Source: Bos javanicus
Taxonomy: Eukaryota; Chordata; Mammalia; Artiodactyla; Bovidae
Assembly (NCBI RefSeq): GCF_032452875.1
Contig: NW_026894299.1
Location: forward strand, 88,359-152,358
DNA: 64,000 nucleotides
Direction of reading: 5' to 3'
The position numbers and the translations under genes are program-made. The notes beneath the pieces were generated by a model. That model was not told where the DNA came from and made no database searches. It saw nothing but the letters and a program-made list of their open reading frames with translations. Shown piece by piece: positions 48,559 through 61,942 of this stretch. Numbering within the stretch: the first letter of the stretch is position 1; every line of letters begins with the position of its first letter.

Positions 48559-50743
48559 CATGATCAGTGTATGATAGCAAACATGATCAGCGCATGATCA
48601 GTCACATGATCAGCGCCATTAAGTCACGTGATCACTACATGATAGTCATGTGATCAGTCCATGCTCAGTCACGGTATCAGTGCATGATCAGCCACGTGAT
48701 CAGTGCATGATCAGCCAGGTGATCAGTTCATGATAGCTACGTGATCATTTCATGATTTGTCACGTGATCTGTGCATGACCAGGCAGGTGATCAGTGTATG
48801 ATCAGCCACGTGAACAGTGCATGATAGCCACGTGATCAGTGCATGATCAGTCACGTGATGGGTGTATGATCAGTCACCTGACCGGTACATGGTAGCTACA
48901 TGATCATTGCATGATCAGCCACGTGAGTAGTGCATGATAGCCACGTGATCAGTGCATGATCAGTCACGTGATCAGTGCATGATCACTCACGTTAACAGTG
49001 CATGATAAGTCACCTGATCAGTGCATGATCAGCCACGTGATCAGTGCATGATCTGTCACGTGATTAGTGTATGATCATCCACGTGATCAGTGCATGAGCA
49101 GTCATGTGATCAGTGCATGATATAGGCGTGATCAGTGCATGATCAGTCTCGTGATCAGTGCATGATAGCCACGTGATCAGTGCATGATCAGTCAGCTGAT
49201 GGGTGTATGATCATTCACGTGACCTGTACATGGCAGCTACATGAACATTGCATGATCAGCCACGTGAGTAGTGCATGATAGCCACGTGATCACTACATGA
49301 TAGTCAAGTGATCAGTCCATGATCAGTCACGTTATCAGTGCATGATCAGCCACGTGATCAGTGCATGATCAGCCACGTGATCAGTGCATGATAGCTATGT
49401 GATCAGTGCATGATTTGTCACGTGATCTGTGCATGATCAGGCACGTGATCAGTGCATGATCAGCCGCGTGAACAGTGCATGATAGCCACGTGATCAGTGC
49501 ATGATCAGTCACCTGATGGGTGTATGATCAGTCAACTGACCGGTACATGCGTAGCTACATGATCATTGCATGATCAGCCACGTGATAGTGCATGATAGCC
49601 ACGTGATCAGTGCATGATCAGTCACGTGTTCAGTGCATGATCAGTCATGTAATCAGTGCATGACCAGGCACGTGATCAGTGTATGACCAGCCAAGTGATC
49701 AGTGCATGATAGCCACGTGATCAGTGCATGATCAGTCACGTGATCAGTGCATGATCAGTCACGTGATCAGTGGATGATCAGCCACGTGATCAGTGCATGA
49801 TCAGCCACATGATCAGTGCATGATCAATTGCGTGATCAGTGCATGATCAGTCACGTGACCAGTATGGTAGCTACGTGATCATTGCACGATCAGCCACATG
49901 AGCCGTGCATGATAGCCACGAGATCAGTGGATGATCAGTCACGTGATCAGTGCATGATCACTCACGTTAACAGTGCATGATAAGTCACGTGATCAGTGCA
50001 TGATCAATTACGTGATCAGTGCATGATCAGTCACGTGACCAGTACATGGTAGCTACGTGATCATTGCGTGATCAGCCACGTGATCAGTGCATGATAGCCA
50101 CGTGATCAGTGCATGATAGCCACGTGATCAGTGCATGATCAGTCATGTGATACGTGTGTGATCAGCCACGTGATCAGGGCATGATAGCCACGTGATCAGT
50201 GCATGATAGCCACGTGATCAGTGCATGATCAGTCACGTGATACATGTGTGATCAGCCACGTGATCAGTGCATGATGAGCCACGTGATCAGTGCAGGATCA
50301 ATTACGTGATCAGTGCATGATCAGTCACGTGACCAGTACATGGTTGCTACGTGATCGTTGCATGATCAGCCACGTGAGCAGAGCATGATAGCCACGTGAT
50401 CAGTGCATGATCAGTCACGTGATCAGTGCATGATCAGTCACGTGAACAGTGCATGATCATTTACGTGATCTGTGCATGATCAGTCACGTGACCAGTATAT
50501 GGTAGCTATGTGATCATTGCATGACAGCCACGTGAGCAGTGCATGATAGCCACGTGATCAGTGCATGATCAGTTACCTGAGTACTGTATGATCAGCCACG
50601 TGATCAGTGCATGGTCAGACACGTGAACAGTGTATGATCAGCCACGTGATCAGTGCATGATATCCAAGTGATCAGTGCATGATCATCACGTGATCAGTGT
50701 ATGATCAGCCACGTGAACAGTGCCTGCTCAGTCACGTGATCAG
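48559..50743 (+). repeat. Tract 29, B to A, 2185 bp
   Basis: Tract 17 plan. A spacer-less companion block near 49288-49445 includes the exact junction ACGTGATCACTACATGATAGTC of the normal spacer 3' side. GTGTG near 50151, CCAAG near 50662. Confidence 0.92.
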
Positions 50744-50984
50744 GGCCTGCTGAGCTGCGTGATTACTGTCTGCTCATCTGCTTGACAATTGCCAGCTGAG
50801 CTGCACGATTCCTGCCTGTCATCTGCTTGACAATTGACAGCTGTGCTGCGTAATTCCTGCCTGCTAGCTGCTTGATTATTGCCAGCTGAGCAGCATGATT
50901 CCTCACAGCTGAGTTCCATGATTATTGCCTGCTGACTGTATAATTCGTGCCTACTCAGCTCTTGGTTTATTGCCTCCAGAGGCA
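50744..50984 (+). repeat. Spacer 30, class A with GAC, 241 bp
   Basis: Haplotype CAG/ACTG/GAC/CAGCTG/TATA. It has a one-base loss (CTGCTAGCTG near 50862) and a private CTTGGTTTATT near 50961. The loss shifts the minus-strand frame to 88 codons, again accidental. Confidence 0.95.
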
Positions 50985-52130
50985 CATGATCAGTATATGA
51001 TAGCAAACATTATCAGTGCATGATCAGTCACATGATCAGCGCATTAAGTCACGTGATCACTACATGATAGTCATGTGATCAGTCCATGCTCAGTCACGGT
51101 ATCAGTGCATGATCAGCCACGTGATCAGTGCATGATCAGCCAGGTGATCAGTTCATGATAGCTATGTGATCAGTGCATGATTTGTCACGTGATCTGTGCA
51201 TGACCAGGCAGGTGATCAGTGCATGATCAGTCACGTGATCAGTGCATGATCAGTCACGTGATCAGTGCATGATCAGTCACGTGATCAGTGGATGATCAGC
51301 CACGTGATCAGTGCATGATCAGCCACATGATCAGTGCATGATCAATTACGTGATCAGTGCATGATCAGTCACGTGACCAGTATATGGTAGCTAGGTGATC
51401 ATTGCATGATCAGCCACATGAGCGGTGCATGATAGCCACGAGATCAGTGCATGATCAGTCACGTGATCAGTGCATGATCACTCACGTTAACAGTGCATGA
51501 TAAGTCACCTGATCAGTGCATGATCAATTACGTGATCAGTGCATGATCACTCACGTGACCAGTACATGGTAGCTACGTGATCATTGCATGAACAGCCGCG
51601 TGAGCAGTGCATGATAGCCACGTGATCAGTGCATGATCTGTCGCATGATCAGTGTATGATCATCTGGGTGATCAGTGCATGGGCAGTCATGTGATCAGTG
51701 CATGATATAGGCGTGATTAGTGCATGATCAGTCTCGTGATCAGTGTATGATCAACCACGTGATCAGTGCACGATAGCCAGTTAATGAGTGCACGATAGCC
51801 AGATGATCAGTGCATTATCAGTCACGTGATCAGTGTATGATCAGCCAAGTAATAAGTGCATGATAGCCAACTGATCAGTGTATGATCAGCCACGTGATCA
51901 GTGCATGATCAGTCACGTGAGCAGTGCATGATCAGCCGCGTGATCAGTGCATGGTCAGACGCGTGAACAGTGTATGATCAGCCACGTGATCAGTGCATGG
52001 TCAAACACGTGAACAGTGTATGATCAGCCACGTGATCAGTGCATGATAGCCACGTGATCAGTGCATTATCAGTTACGTGAGCAGCGTATGATCAGCCACG
52101 TGAACAGTGCATGCTCAGTCACGTGATCTG
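50985..52130 (+). repeat. Tract 30, A to B, 1146 bp
   Basis: Tract 18 plan with GTGCACGATAG variants of AATGAG near 51768-51800, CCAAGTAATAAG near 51845 and GGTCAAACACG near 51999. Confidence 0.92.
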
Positions 52131-52372
52131 GGCCTGCTGAGCTGCGTGATTACCGTCTGCTCATCTGCTTGACAATTGCCAGCTGAGCTGCACGATTCCT
52201 GCCTGTCATCTGCTTGACAATTGTCAGCTGTGCTGCGTAATTCCTGCCTGCTCAGCTGCTTGATTATTGCCAGCTGAGCAGCATGATTCCTCACAGCTGA
52301 GTTCCATGATTATTGCCTGCTGACTGTTTGATTCGTGCCTACTCAGCTCTTTGTTTATTGCCTCCAGAGGCA
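52131..52372 (+). repeat. Spacer 31, class B with CAGCTG, 242 bp
   Basis: Haplotype CTG/ACCG/GTC/CAGCTG/TTTG: class B lead with the class A base at the fourth site. Confidence 0.95.
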
Positions 52373-54462
52373 CATGATCAGTGTATGATAGCAAACATGA
52401 TCAGCGCATGATCAGTCACATGATCAGCGCCATTAAGTCACGTGATCACTACATGATAGTCATGTGATCAGTCCATGCTCAGTCACGGTATCAGTGCATG
52501 ATCAGCCACGTGATCAGTGCATGATCAGCCAGGTGATCAGTGCATGATAGCTATGTGATCAGTCCATGATTTGTCACGTGATCTGTGCATGACCAGGCAG
52601 GTGATCAGTGTATGATCAGCCACGTGAACAGTGCATGATAGCCACGTGATCAGTGCATGATCCGTCACTTGATGGGTGTATGATCAGTCACCTGACCGGT
52701 GCATGGTAGCTACATGATCATTGCATGATCAGCCACGTGAGTAGTGCATGATAGCCACGTGATCAGTGCATGATCAGTCACGTGATCAGTGCATGATCAC
52801 TCACGTGAACAGTGCATGATAAGTCACCTGATCAGTGCATGATCAGCCACGTGATCAGTGCATGATCTGTCACATGATCAGTGAATGATCATCCACTTGA
52901 TCAGTGCATGAGCAGTCATGTGATCATTGCATGATATAGACGTGATCAGTGCATGATCAGTCTCGTGATAAGTGCATGATAGCCACGTGATCAGTGCATG
53001 ATCAGTCACCTGATGGGTGTATGATCAGTCACGTGACCTGTACATGGTAGCTACATGATCATTGCATGATCAGCCACGTGAGTAGTGCATGATAGCCACG
53101 TGATCACTACATGATCAGTCATGTGATCAGTCCATGCTCAGTCACGTGATCAGTGCATGATCATCCACGTGATCAGTGCATGATCAGCCAGGTGATCAGT
53201 TCATGATAGCTATGTGATCAGTTCATGATTTGTCACGTGATCTGTGCATGACCAGGCAGGTGATCAGTGTATGATCAGCCGCGTGAACAGTGCATGATAG
53301 CCACGTGATCAGTGCATGATCCGTCACCTGATGGGTGTATGATCAGTCAACTGACCGTACATGGTAGCTACATGATCATTGCATGATCAGCCACGTGAGC
53401 AGTGCATGATAGCCACGTGATCAGTGCATGATCAGTCACGTGATCAGTGCATGATCAGTCATGTAATCTGTGCATGACCAGGCACGTGATCAGTGTATGA
53501 CCAGCCAAGTGATCAGTGCATGATAGCCACGTGATCAGTGCATGATCAGTCACGTGATCAGTGCATGATCAGTCACGTGATCAGTGCATGATCAGCCACG
53601 TGATCAGTGCATGATCAGCCACATGATCAGTGCATGATCAATTACGTGATCAGTGCATGATCAGTCACGTGACCAGTATATGGTAGCTTCGTGATCCTTG
53701 CATGATCAGCCACATGAGCCGTGCATGATAGCCACGAGATCAGTGGATGATCAGTCACGTGATCAGTGCATGTTCACTCACGTTAACAGTGCATGATAAG
53801 TCACGTGATCAGTGCATGATCAATTACGTGATCAGTGCATGATCAGTCACGTGACCAGTACATGGTAGCTACGTGATCATTGCGTGATCAGCCACGTGAT
53901 CAGTGCATGATAGCCACGTGATCACTGCATGATCAGCCACGTGATCAGTGCATGATCAGTCATGTGATCGTGTGTGATCAGCGTGATCAGGGCATGATAT
54001 CCACGTGATCAGTGCATGGAGCCACGTGATCAGTGCATGATCAGTCACGTGATACATGTGATGATCAGCCACGTGATCAGTGCATGATGAGCCACGTGAT
54101 CAGTGCAGGATCAATACGTGATCAGTGCATGATCAGTCACGTGACCAGTACATGGTTGCTCGTGATCTGTATGATCAGCCACGTGAGCAGTGCATGATAG
54201 CCACGTGATCAGTGCATGATCAGTCACGTGATCAGTGCATGATCAGTCACGTGAACAGTGCATGATCAGCCGTGATCAGTGCATGATCAGTCACGTGACC
54301 AGTGTATGGTAGCTACGTGATCAGTGCATGATCAGCCACGTGATCAGTGCATGATCAGCCACGTGATCAGTGCATGATCAGCCACGTGATCAGTGCATGA
54401 TCAGCCACGTGATCAGTGCATGATCAGCCACGTGAACAGTGCCTGCTCAGTCACGTGATCAG
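52373..54462 (+). repeat. Tract 31, B to A, 2090 bp (short end)
   Basis: Tract 17 plan with a spacer-less companion block near 53103-53250 and GTGTG near 53968. The GGTCAG/CCAAG end is replaced by five plain GATCAGCCACGTG monomers (54300-54440). Several one- to four-base losses occur between 53970 and 54280. Confidence 0.92.
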
Positions 54463-54705
54463 GGCCTGCTGAGCTGCGTGATTACTGTCTGCTCATCTGC
54501 TTGACAATTGCCAGCTGAGCTGCACGATTCCTGCCTGTCATCTGCTTGACAATTGACAGCTGTGCTGCGTAATTCCTGCCTGCTCAGCTGCTTGATTATT
54601 GCCAGCTGAGCAGCATGATTCCTCACAGCTGAGTTCCATGATTATTGCCTGCTGACTGTTATGATTCGTGCCTACTCAGCTCTTTGTTTATTGCCTCCAG
54701 AGGCA
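54463..54705 (+). repeat. Spacer 32, class A with GAC, 243 bp
   Basis: Haplotype CAG/ACTG/GAC/CAGCTG with a one-base gain at the last site (CTGTTATGATT near 54657). Confidence 0.95.
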
Positions 54706-55841
54706 CATGATCAGTATATGATAGCAAACATTATCAGTGCATGATCAGTCACATGATCAGAGCCATTAAGTCACGTGATCACTACATGATAGTCATGTGA
54801 TCAGTCCATGCTCAGTCACGGTATCAGTGCATGATCAGCCACGTGATCAGTGCATGATCAGCCAGGTGATCAGTTCATGATAGCTATGTGATCAGTTCAT
54901 GATTTGTCACGTGATCTGTGCATGACCAGGCAGGTGATCAGTGCATGATCAGTCACGTGATCAGTGCATGATCAGTCACGTGATCAGTGCATGATCAGTC
55001 ACGTGATCAGTGGATGATCAGCCACGTGATCAGTGCATGATCAGCCACGTGATCAGTGCATGATCAATACGTGATCAGTGCATGATCAGTCACGTGACCA
55101 GTATATGGTAGCTACGTGATCATTGCATGATCAGCCACATGAGCCGTGCATGATAGCCACGTGATCAGTGCATGATCAGTCACGTGATCAGTGCATGATC
55201 ACTCACGTTAACAGTGCATGATAAGTCACCTGATCAGTGCATGATCAATTACGTGATCAGTGCATGATCACTCACGTGACCAGTACATGGTAGCTCGTGA
55301 TCATTGCATGAACAGCCGCGTGAGCAGTGCATGATAGCCACGTGATCAGTGCATGATCTGTGCGCATGATCAGTGTATGATCATCGTGATCAGTGCATGG
55401 GCAGTCATGTGATCAGTGCATGATATGACGTGATTAGTGCATGATCAGTCCGTGATCAGTGTATGATCAACCACGTGATCAGTGCGATAGCCAGTTAATG
55501 AGTGCGATAGCCAGATGATCAGTGCATTATCAGTCACGTGATCAGTGTATGATCAGCCAGTAATAAGTGCATGATAGCCAACTGATCAGTGTATGATCAG
55601 CCACGTGATCAGTGCATGATCAGTTACATGAGCAGTGTATGATCAGCCACGTGATCAGTGCATGGTCAGACGCGTGAACAGTGTATGATCAGCCACGTGA
55701 TCAGTGCATTATCAGTTACATGAGCAGTGTATGATCAGCCACGTGATCAGTGCATGATAGCCACGTGATCAGTGCATTATCAGTTGCGTGAGAAGCGTAT
55801 GATCAGCCACGTGAACAGTGCATGCTCAGTCACGTGATCTG
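54706..55841 (+). repeat. Tract 32, A to B, 1136 bp
   Basis: Tract 18 plan eroded by small deletions: CAATACGTG, TAGCTCGTG, CATCGTGATC, GATATGACGTG, AGTCCGTG, and GTGCGATAG twice near 55482-55510. Confidence 0.92.
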
Positions 55842-56083
55842 GGCCTGTTGAGCTGCGTGATTACCGTCTGCTCATCTGCTTGACAATTGCCAGCTGAGCT
55901 GCGCGATTCCTGCCTGTCATCTGCTTGACAATTATCAGCTGTGCTGCGTAATTCCTGCCTGCTCAGCTGCTTGATTATTGCCAGCTGAGCAGCATGATTC
56001 CTCACACCTGAGTTCCATGATTATTGCCTGCTGACTGTTTGATTCGTGCCTACTCAGCTCTTTGTTTATTGCCTCCAGAGGCA
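55842..56083 (+). repeat. Spacer 33, class B, 242 bp
   Basis: Haplotype CTG/ACCG/ATC/CACCTG/TTTG with private CCTGTTGAGC near 55845 and GCGCGATT near 55902. Confidence 0.95.
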
Positions 56084-58270
56084 CATGATCAGTGTATGAT
56101 AGCAAACATGATCAGCGCATGATCAGTCACATGATCAGCGCCATTAAGTCACGTGATCACTACATGATAGTCATGTGATCAGTCCATGCTCAGTCACGGT
56201 ATCAGTGCATGATCAGCCACGTGATCAGTGCATGATCAGCCAGGTGATCAGTTCATGATAGCTATGTGATCAGTTCATGATTTGTCGCGTGATCTGTGCA
56301 TGACCAGGCAGGTGATCAGTGTATGATCAGCCACGTGAACAGTGCATGATAGCCACGTGATCAGTGCATGATCCGTCACCTGATGGGTGTATGATCAGTC
56401 ACCTGACGGTACATGGTAGCTACATGATCATTGCATGATCAGCCACGTGAGTAGTGCATGATAGCCACGTGATCAGTGCATGATCAGTCACGTGATCAGT
56501 GCATGATCACTCACGTTAACAGTGCATGATAAGTCACCTGATCAGTGCATGATCAGCCGTGGTCAGTGCATGATCTGTCACATGATTAGTGCATGATCAT
56601 CCACGTGATCAGTGCATGGGCAGTCATGTGATCAGTGCATGATATCAGGCGTGATCAGTGCATGATCAGTCTCGTGATAAGTGCATGATAGCCGTGATCA
56701 GTGCATGATCAGTCACCTGATGGGTGTATGATCATTCACGTGACCTGTGCATGGTAGCTACATGAACATTGCATGATCAGCCACGTGAGTAGTGCATGAT
56801 AGCCACGTGATCAGTGCATGATAGTCATGTGATCAGTCCATGCTCAGTCACGGTATCAGTGCATGATCATCCACGTGATCAGTGCATGATCAGCCAGGTG
56901 ATCAGTTCATGATAGCTATGTGATCAGTTCATGATTTGTCACGTGATCAGTGCATGACCAGGCAGGTGATCAGTGTATGATCAGCCACGTGAACAGTGCA
57001 TGATAGCCACGTGATCAGTGCATGATCCGTCACCTGATGGGTGTATGATCAGTCAACTGACCGGTACATGGTAGCTACATGATCATTGCATGATCAGGCA
57101 CGTGAGTAGTGCATGATAGCCACGTGATCAGTGCATGATCAGTCACGTGTTCAGTGCATGATCAGTCATGTAATCTGTGCATGACCAGGCACGTGATCAG
57201 TGTACGACCAGCCAAGTGATCAGTGCATGATAGCCACGTGATCAGTGCATGATCAGTCACGTGATCAGTGCATGATCAGTCACGTGATCAGTGCATGATC
57301 AGCCACGTGATCAGTGCATGATCAGCCACATGATCAGTGCATGATCAATTACGTGATCAGTGCATGATCAGTCACGTGACCAGTATATGGTAGCTAGGTG
57401 ATCCTTGCATGATCAGCCACGTGATCAGTGCATGATAGCCACGTGATCAGTGGATGATCAGTCACGTGATCAGTGCATGATCAGCCACGTGATCAGTGCA
57501 TGATAAGTCACGTGATCAGTGCATGATCAATCACGTGATCAGTGCATGATCAGTCACGTGACCAGTACATGGTAGCCACGTGATCATTGCGTGATCAGCC
57601 GCGTGATCAGTGCATGATAGCCACGTGATCAGTGCATGATAGCCACGTGATCAGTGCATGATCAGTCATGTGATACGTGTGTGATCAGCCACGTGATCAG
57701 GGCATGATATCCACGTGATCAGTGCATGAGAGCCACGTGATCAGTGCATGATCAGTCACGTGATCAGTGCATGATCAGCCACGTGATCAGTGTATCATCA
57801 TGATGAGCCACGTGATCAGTGCAGGATCAATTACGTGATCAGTGCATGATCAGTCAGGTGACCAGTACATGGTTGCTCGTGATCATTCCATGATCAGCCA
57901 CGTGAGCAGAGCATGATAGCCACGTGATCAGTGCATGATCAGTCACGTGATCAGTGCATGATCAGTCACGTGAACAGTGCATGATCATTCGTGATCAGTG
58001 CATGATAAGTCACGTGACCAGTATATGGTTGCTACGTGATCATTCCATGATCAGCCACGTGAGCAGTCCATGATAGCCACGTGATCAGTGCATGATCAGT
58101 TACCTGAGCACTGTATGATCAGCCACGTGATCAGTGCATGGTCAGACACGTGAACAGTGTATGATCAGCCATGTGATCAGTGCATGATATCCAAGTGATC
58201 AGTGCATGATCATCACGTGATCAGTGTATGATCAGCCACGTGAACAGTGCCTGCTCAGTCACGTGATCAG
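56084..58270 (+). repeat. Tract 33, B to A, 2187 bp
   Basis: Tract 17 plan with a spacer-less companion block near 56818-56975 and a scrambled GTATCATCATGATGAGCC stretch near 57791. GTGTG near 57674, GGTCAG near 58141, CCAAG near 58188. Confidence 0.92.
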
Positions 58271-58512
58271 GGCCTGCTGAGCTGCGTGATTACTGTCTGC
58301 TCATCTGCTTGACAATTGCCAGCTGAGCTGCACGATTCCTGCCTGTCATCTGCTTGACAATTGCCAGCTGTGCTGCGTAATTCCTGCCTGCTCAGCTGCT
58401 TGATTATTGCCAGCTGAGCAGCATGATTCCTCACAGCTGAGTTCCATGATTATTGCCTGCTGACTGTATAATTCGTGCCTACTCAGCTCTTTGTTTATTG
58501 CCTCCAGAGGCA
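58271..58512 (+). repeat. Spacer 34, class A, 242 bp
   Basis: Haplotype CAG/ACTG/GCC/CAGCTG/TATA; shares the TATAATTCG variant with spacer 30. Confidence 0.95.
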
Positions 58513-59654
58513 CATGATCAGTATATGATAGCAAACATTATCAGTGCATGATCAGTCACATGATCAGAGCCATTAAGTCACGTGATCACTACATGATAGT
58601 CATGTGATCAGTCCATGCTCAGTCACGGTATCAGTGCATGATCAGCCACGTGATCAGTGCATGATCAGCCAGGTGATCAGTTCATGATAGCTATGTGATC
58701 AGTTCATGTTTTGTCACGTGATCTGTGCAAGACCAGGCAGGTGATCAGTGCATGATCAGTCACGTGATCAGTGCATGATCAGTCACGTGATCAGTGCATG
58801 ATCAGTCACGTGATCAGTGGATGATCAGCCACGTGATCAGTGCATGATCAGCCACGTGATCAGTGCATGATCAATTACGTGATCAGTGCATGATCAGTCA
58901 CGTGACCAGTATATGGTAGCTAGGTGATCATTGCATGATCAGCCACATGAGCCGTGCATGATACCACGAGATCAGTGCATGATCAGTCACGTGATCAGTG
59001 CATGATCACTCACGTTAACAGTGCATGATAAGTCACCTGATCAGTGCATGATCAATTACGTGATCAGTGCGTGATCACTCACGTGACCAGTACATGGTAG
59101 CTACGTGATCATTGCATGAACAGCGCGTGAGCAGTGCATGATAGCCCGTGATCAGTGCATGATCTGTCGCATGATCAGTGTATGATCATCCGGGTGATCA
59201 GTGCATGGGCAGTCATGTGATCAGTGCATGATATAGACGTGATTAGTGCATGATCAGTCGTGATCAGTGTATGATCAACCACGTGATCAGTGCACGATAG
59301 CCAGTTAATGAGTGCACGATAAGCCAGATGATCAGTGCATTATCAGTCACGTGATCAGTGTATGATCAGCCAAGTAATAAGTGCATGATAGCCAACTGAT
59401 CAGTGTATGATCAGCCACGTGATCAGTGCATGATCAGTTACGTGAGCAGTGTATGATCATGCGTGATCAGTGCATGGTCAGACCACGTGAGCAGTGTATG
59501 ATCAGCCACGTGATCAGTGCATGGTCAAACACGTGAACAGTGTATGATCAGCCACGTGATCAGTGCATGATAGCCACGTGATCAGTGCATTATCAGTTAC
59601 GTGAGCAGCGTATGATCAGCCACGTGAACAGTGCATGCTCAGTCACGTGATCTG
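58513..59654 (+). repeat. Tract 34, A to B, 1142 bp
   Basis: Tract 18 plan with scattered indels (GATACCACGAG near 58971, CAGCGCGTG near 59121, AGTCGTGATC near 59256, GATCATGCGTG near 59455). Confidence 0.92.
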
Positions 59655-59896
59655 GGCCTGCTGAGCTGCGTGATTACCGTCTGCTCATCTGCTTGACAAT
59701 TGCCAGCTGAGCTGCACGATTCCTGCCTGTCATCTGCTTGACAATTATCAGCTGTGCTGCGTAATTCCTGCCTGCTCAGCTGCTTGATTATTGCCAGCTG
59801 AGCAGCATGATTCCTCACACCTGAGTTCCATGATTATTGCCTGCTGACTGTTTGATTCGTGCCTACTCAGCTCTTTGTTTATTGCCTCCAGAGGCA
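59655..59896 (+). repeat. Spacer 35, class B, 242 bp
   Basis: Haplotype CTG/ACCG/ATC/CACCTG/TTTG. No indel, although the flanking monomers in this part of the window carry many. Confidence 0.95.
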
Positions 59897-61700
59897 CATG
59901 ATCAGTGTATGATAGCAAACATGATCAGCGCATGATCAGTCACATGATCAGCGCCATTAAGTCACGTGATCACTACATGATAGTCATGTGATCAGTCCAT
60001 GCTCAGTCACGGTATCAGTGCATGATCAGCCACGTGATCAGTGCATGATCAGCCAGGTGATCAGTTCATGATAGCTATGTGATCAGTTCATGATTTGTCA
60101 CGTGATCTGTGCATGACCAGGCAGGTGATCAGTGTATGATCAGCCACGTGAACAGTGCATGATAGCCACGTGATCAGTGCATGATCCGTCACCTGATGGG
60201 TGTATGATCAGTCACCTGACGGTACATGGTAGCTACATGATCATTGCATGATCAGCCACGTGTAGTAGTGCATGATAGCCACGTGATCAGTGCATGATCA
60301 GTCACGTGATCAGTGCATGATCACTCACGTTAACAGTGCATGATAAGTCACCTGATCAGTGCATGATCAGCCACGTGATCAGTGCATGATCTGTCACATG
60401 ATTAGTGTATGATCATCCACGTGATCAGTGCATGGGCAGTCATGTGATCAGTGCATGATATAGACGTGATCAGTGCATGATCAGTCTGCGTGATAAGTGC
60501 ATGATAGCCACGTGATCAGTGCATGATCAGTCACCTGATGGGTGTATGATCATTCACGTGACCTGTACATGGTAGCTACATGAACATTGCATGATCAGCC
60601 ACGTGAGTAGTGCATGATAGCCACGTGATCACTACATGATAGTCATGTGATCAGTCCATGCTCAGTCACGGTATCAGTGCATGATCATCCACGTGATCAG
60701 TGCATGATCAGCCGGTGATCAGTTCATGATCAGCTATGTGATCAGTTCATGATTTGTCACGTGATCATGTGCATGACCAGGCAGGTGATCAGTGCATGAT
60801 CAGTCACGTGATCAGTGCAGATCAGTCACGTGATAGTGGCATGATCAGATCATGATCAGTGGATGATCAGCCACGTGATCAGTGCATGATCAGCCACGTG
60901 ATCAGTGCATGATCAATTACGTGATCAGTGCATGATCAGTCACGTGACCAGTATATGGTAGCTAGGTGATCATTGCATGATCAGCCACATGAGCCGTGCA
61001 TGATAGCCACGAGATCAGTGCATGATCAGTCACGTGATCAGTGCATGATCACTCACGTTAACAGTGCATGATAAGTCACCTGATCAGTGCATGATCAATT
61101 ACGTGATCAGTGCATGATCCACTCACGTGACCAGTACATGGTAGCTACGTGATCATTGCATGATCAGCCCGCGTGAGCAGTGCATGATAGCCACGTGATC
61201 AGTGCATGATCTGTCGCATGATCAGTGTATGATCATCCGGGTGATCAGTGCATGGGCAGTCATGTGATCAGTGCATGATATAGACGTGATTAGTGCATGA
61301 TCAGTCTCATGTGATCAGTGTATGATCAACCACGTGATCAGTGCGATAGCCAGTTAATGAGTGCGATAGCCAGATGATCAGTGCATTATCAGTCACGTGA
61401 TCAGTGTATGATCAGCCAAGTAATCAAGTGCATGATAGCCAACTGATCAGTGTATGATCAGCCACGTGATCAGTGCATGATCAGTTACGTGAGCAGTGCA
61501 TGATCAGCCACGTGATCATGGTGTCAGACCGTGAGCAGTGTATGATCAGCCACGTGATCAGTGCATGGTCAAACGTACGTGAACAGTGTATGATCAGCCA
61601 CGTGATCAGTGCATGATAGCCACGTGATCAGTGCATTATCAGTTACGTGAGCAGCGTATGATCAGCCACGTGAACAGTGCATGCTCAGTCACGTGATCTG
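59897..61700 (+). repeat. Tract 35, hybrid B to B, 1804 bp
   Basis: Starts as a B-to-A tract (TATAG near 60459, spacer-less companion block near 60627-60785), then from about 60.8 kb follows the A-to-B plan (three GTCACGTG monomers, second TATAG near 61279, AATGAG near 61350) into a class B spacer. A switch between equivalent companion regions explains the missing class A spacer. Confidence 0.88.
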
Positions 61701-61942
61701 GGCCTGCTGAGCTGCGTGATTACCGTCTGCTCATCTGCTTGACAATTGCCAGCTGAGCTGCACGATTCCTGCCTGTCATCTGCTTGACAATTATCAGCTG
61801 TGCTGCGTAATTCCTGCCTGCTCAGCTGCTTGATTATTGCCAGCTGAGCAGCATGATTCCTCACACCTGAGTTCCATGATTATTGCCTGCTGACTGTTTG
61901 ATTCGTGCCTACTCAGCTCTTTGTTTATTGCCTCCAGAGGCA
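61701..61942 (+). repeat. Spacer 36, class B, 242 bp
   Basis: Haplotype CTG/ACCG/ATC/CACCTG/TTTG. Stands where a class A spacer is expected, so it ends the alternation. Confidence 0.95.

Larger units (their letters stand above)
46929..50743 (+). repeat. Dimeric higher-order unit U6 (3815 bp)
   Basis: Standard A-B unit, 7 bp longer than U1. More point variants than earlier units (CCGCGTG, CACGTTAACAG, TCTCGTG). Confidence 0.88.
50744..54462 (+). repeat. Dimeric higher-order unit U7 (3719 bp, short end)
   Basis: A-B unit about 90 bp shorter than U1. As in U3 and U4 the GGTCAG and CCAAG monomers before the next class A spacer are missing and plain GATCAGCCACGTG monomers stand in their place. 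Confidence 0.88.
54463..58270 (+). repeat. Dimeric higher-order unit U8 (3808 bp)
   Basis: Standard A-B unit. The total equals U1 and U2, but it is the sum of many small gains and losses (for example CATCGTGATCAG, GATATGACGTG, AGTCCGTGATC), so the exact equality here is partly chance. Confidence 0.85.
58271..61700 (+). repeat. Last A-B unit U9, ends in a class B spacer (3430 bp)
   Basis: Starts like the other dimeric units, but the B-to-A tract switches to an A-to-B type ending (TATAG then AATGAG markers near 61.3 kb) and reaches a class B spacer at 61701. The class A spacer expected there is missing. Confidence 0.82.
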
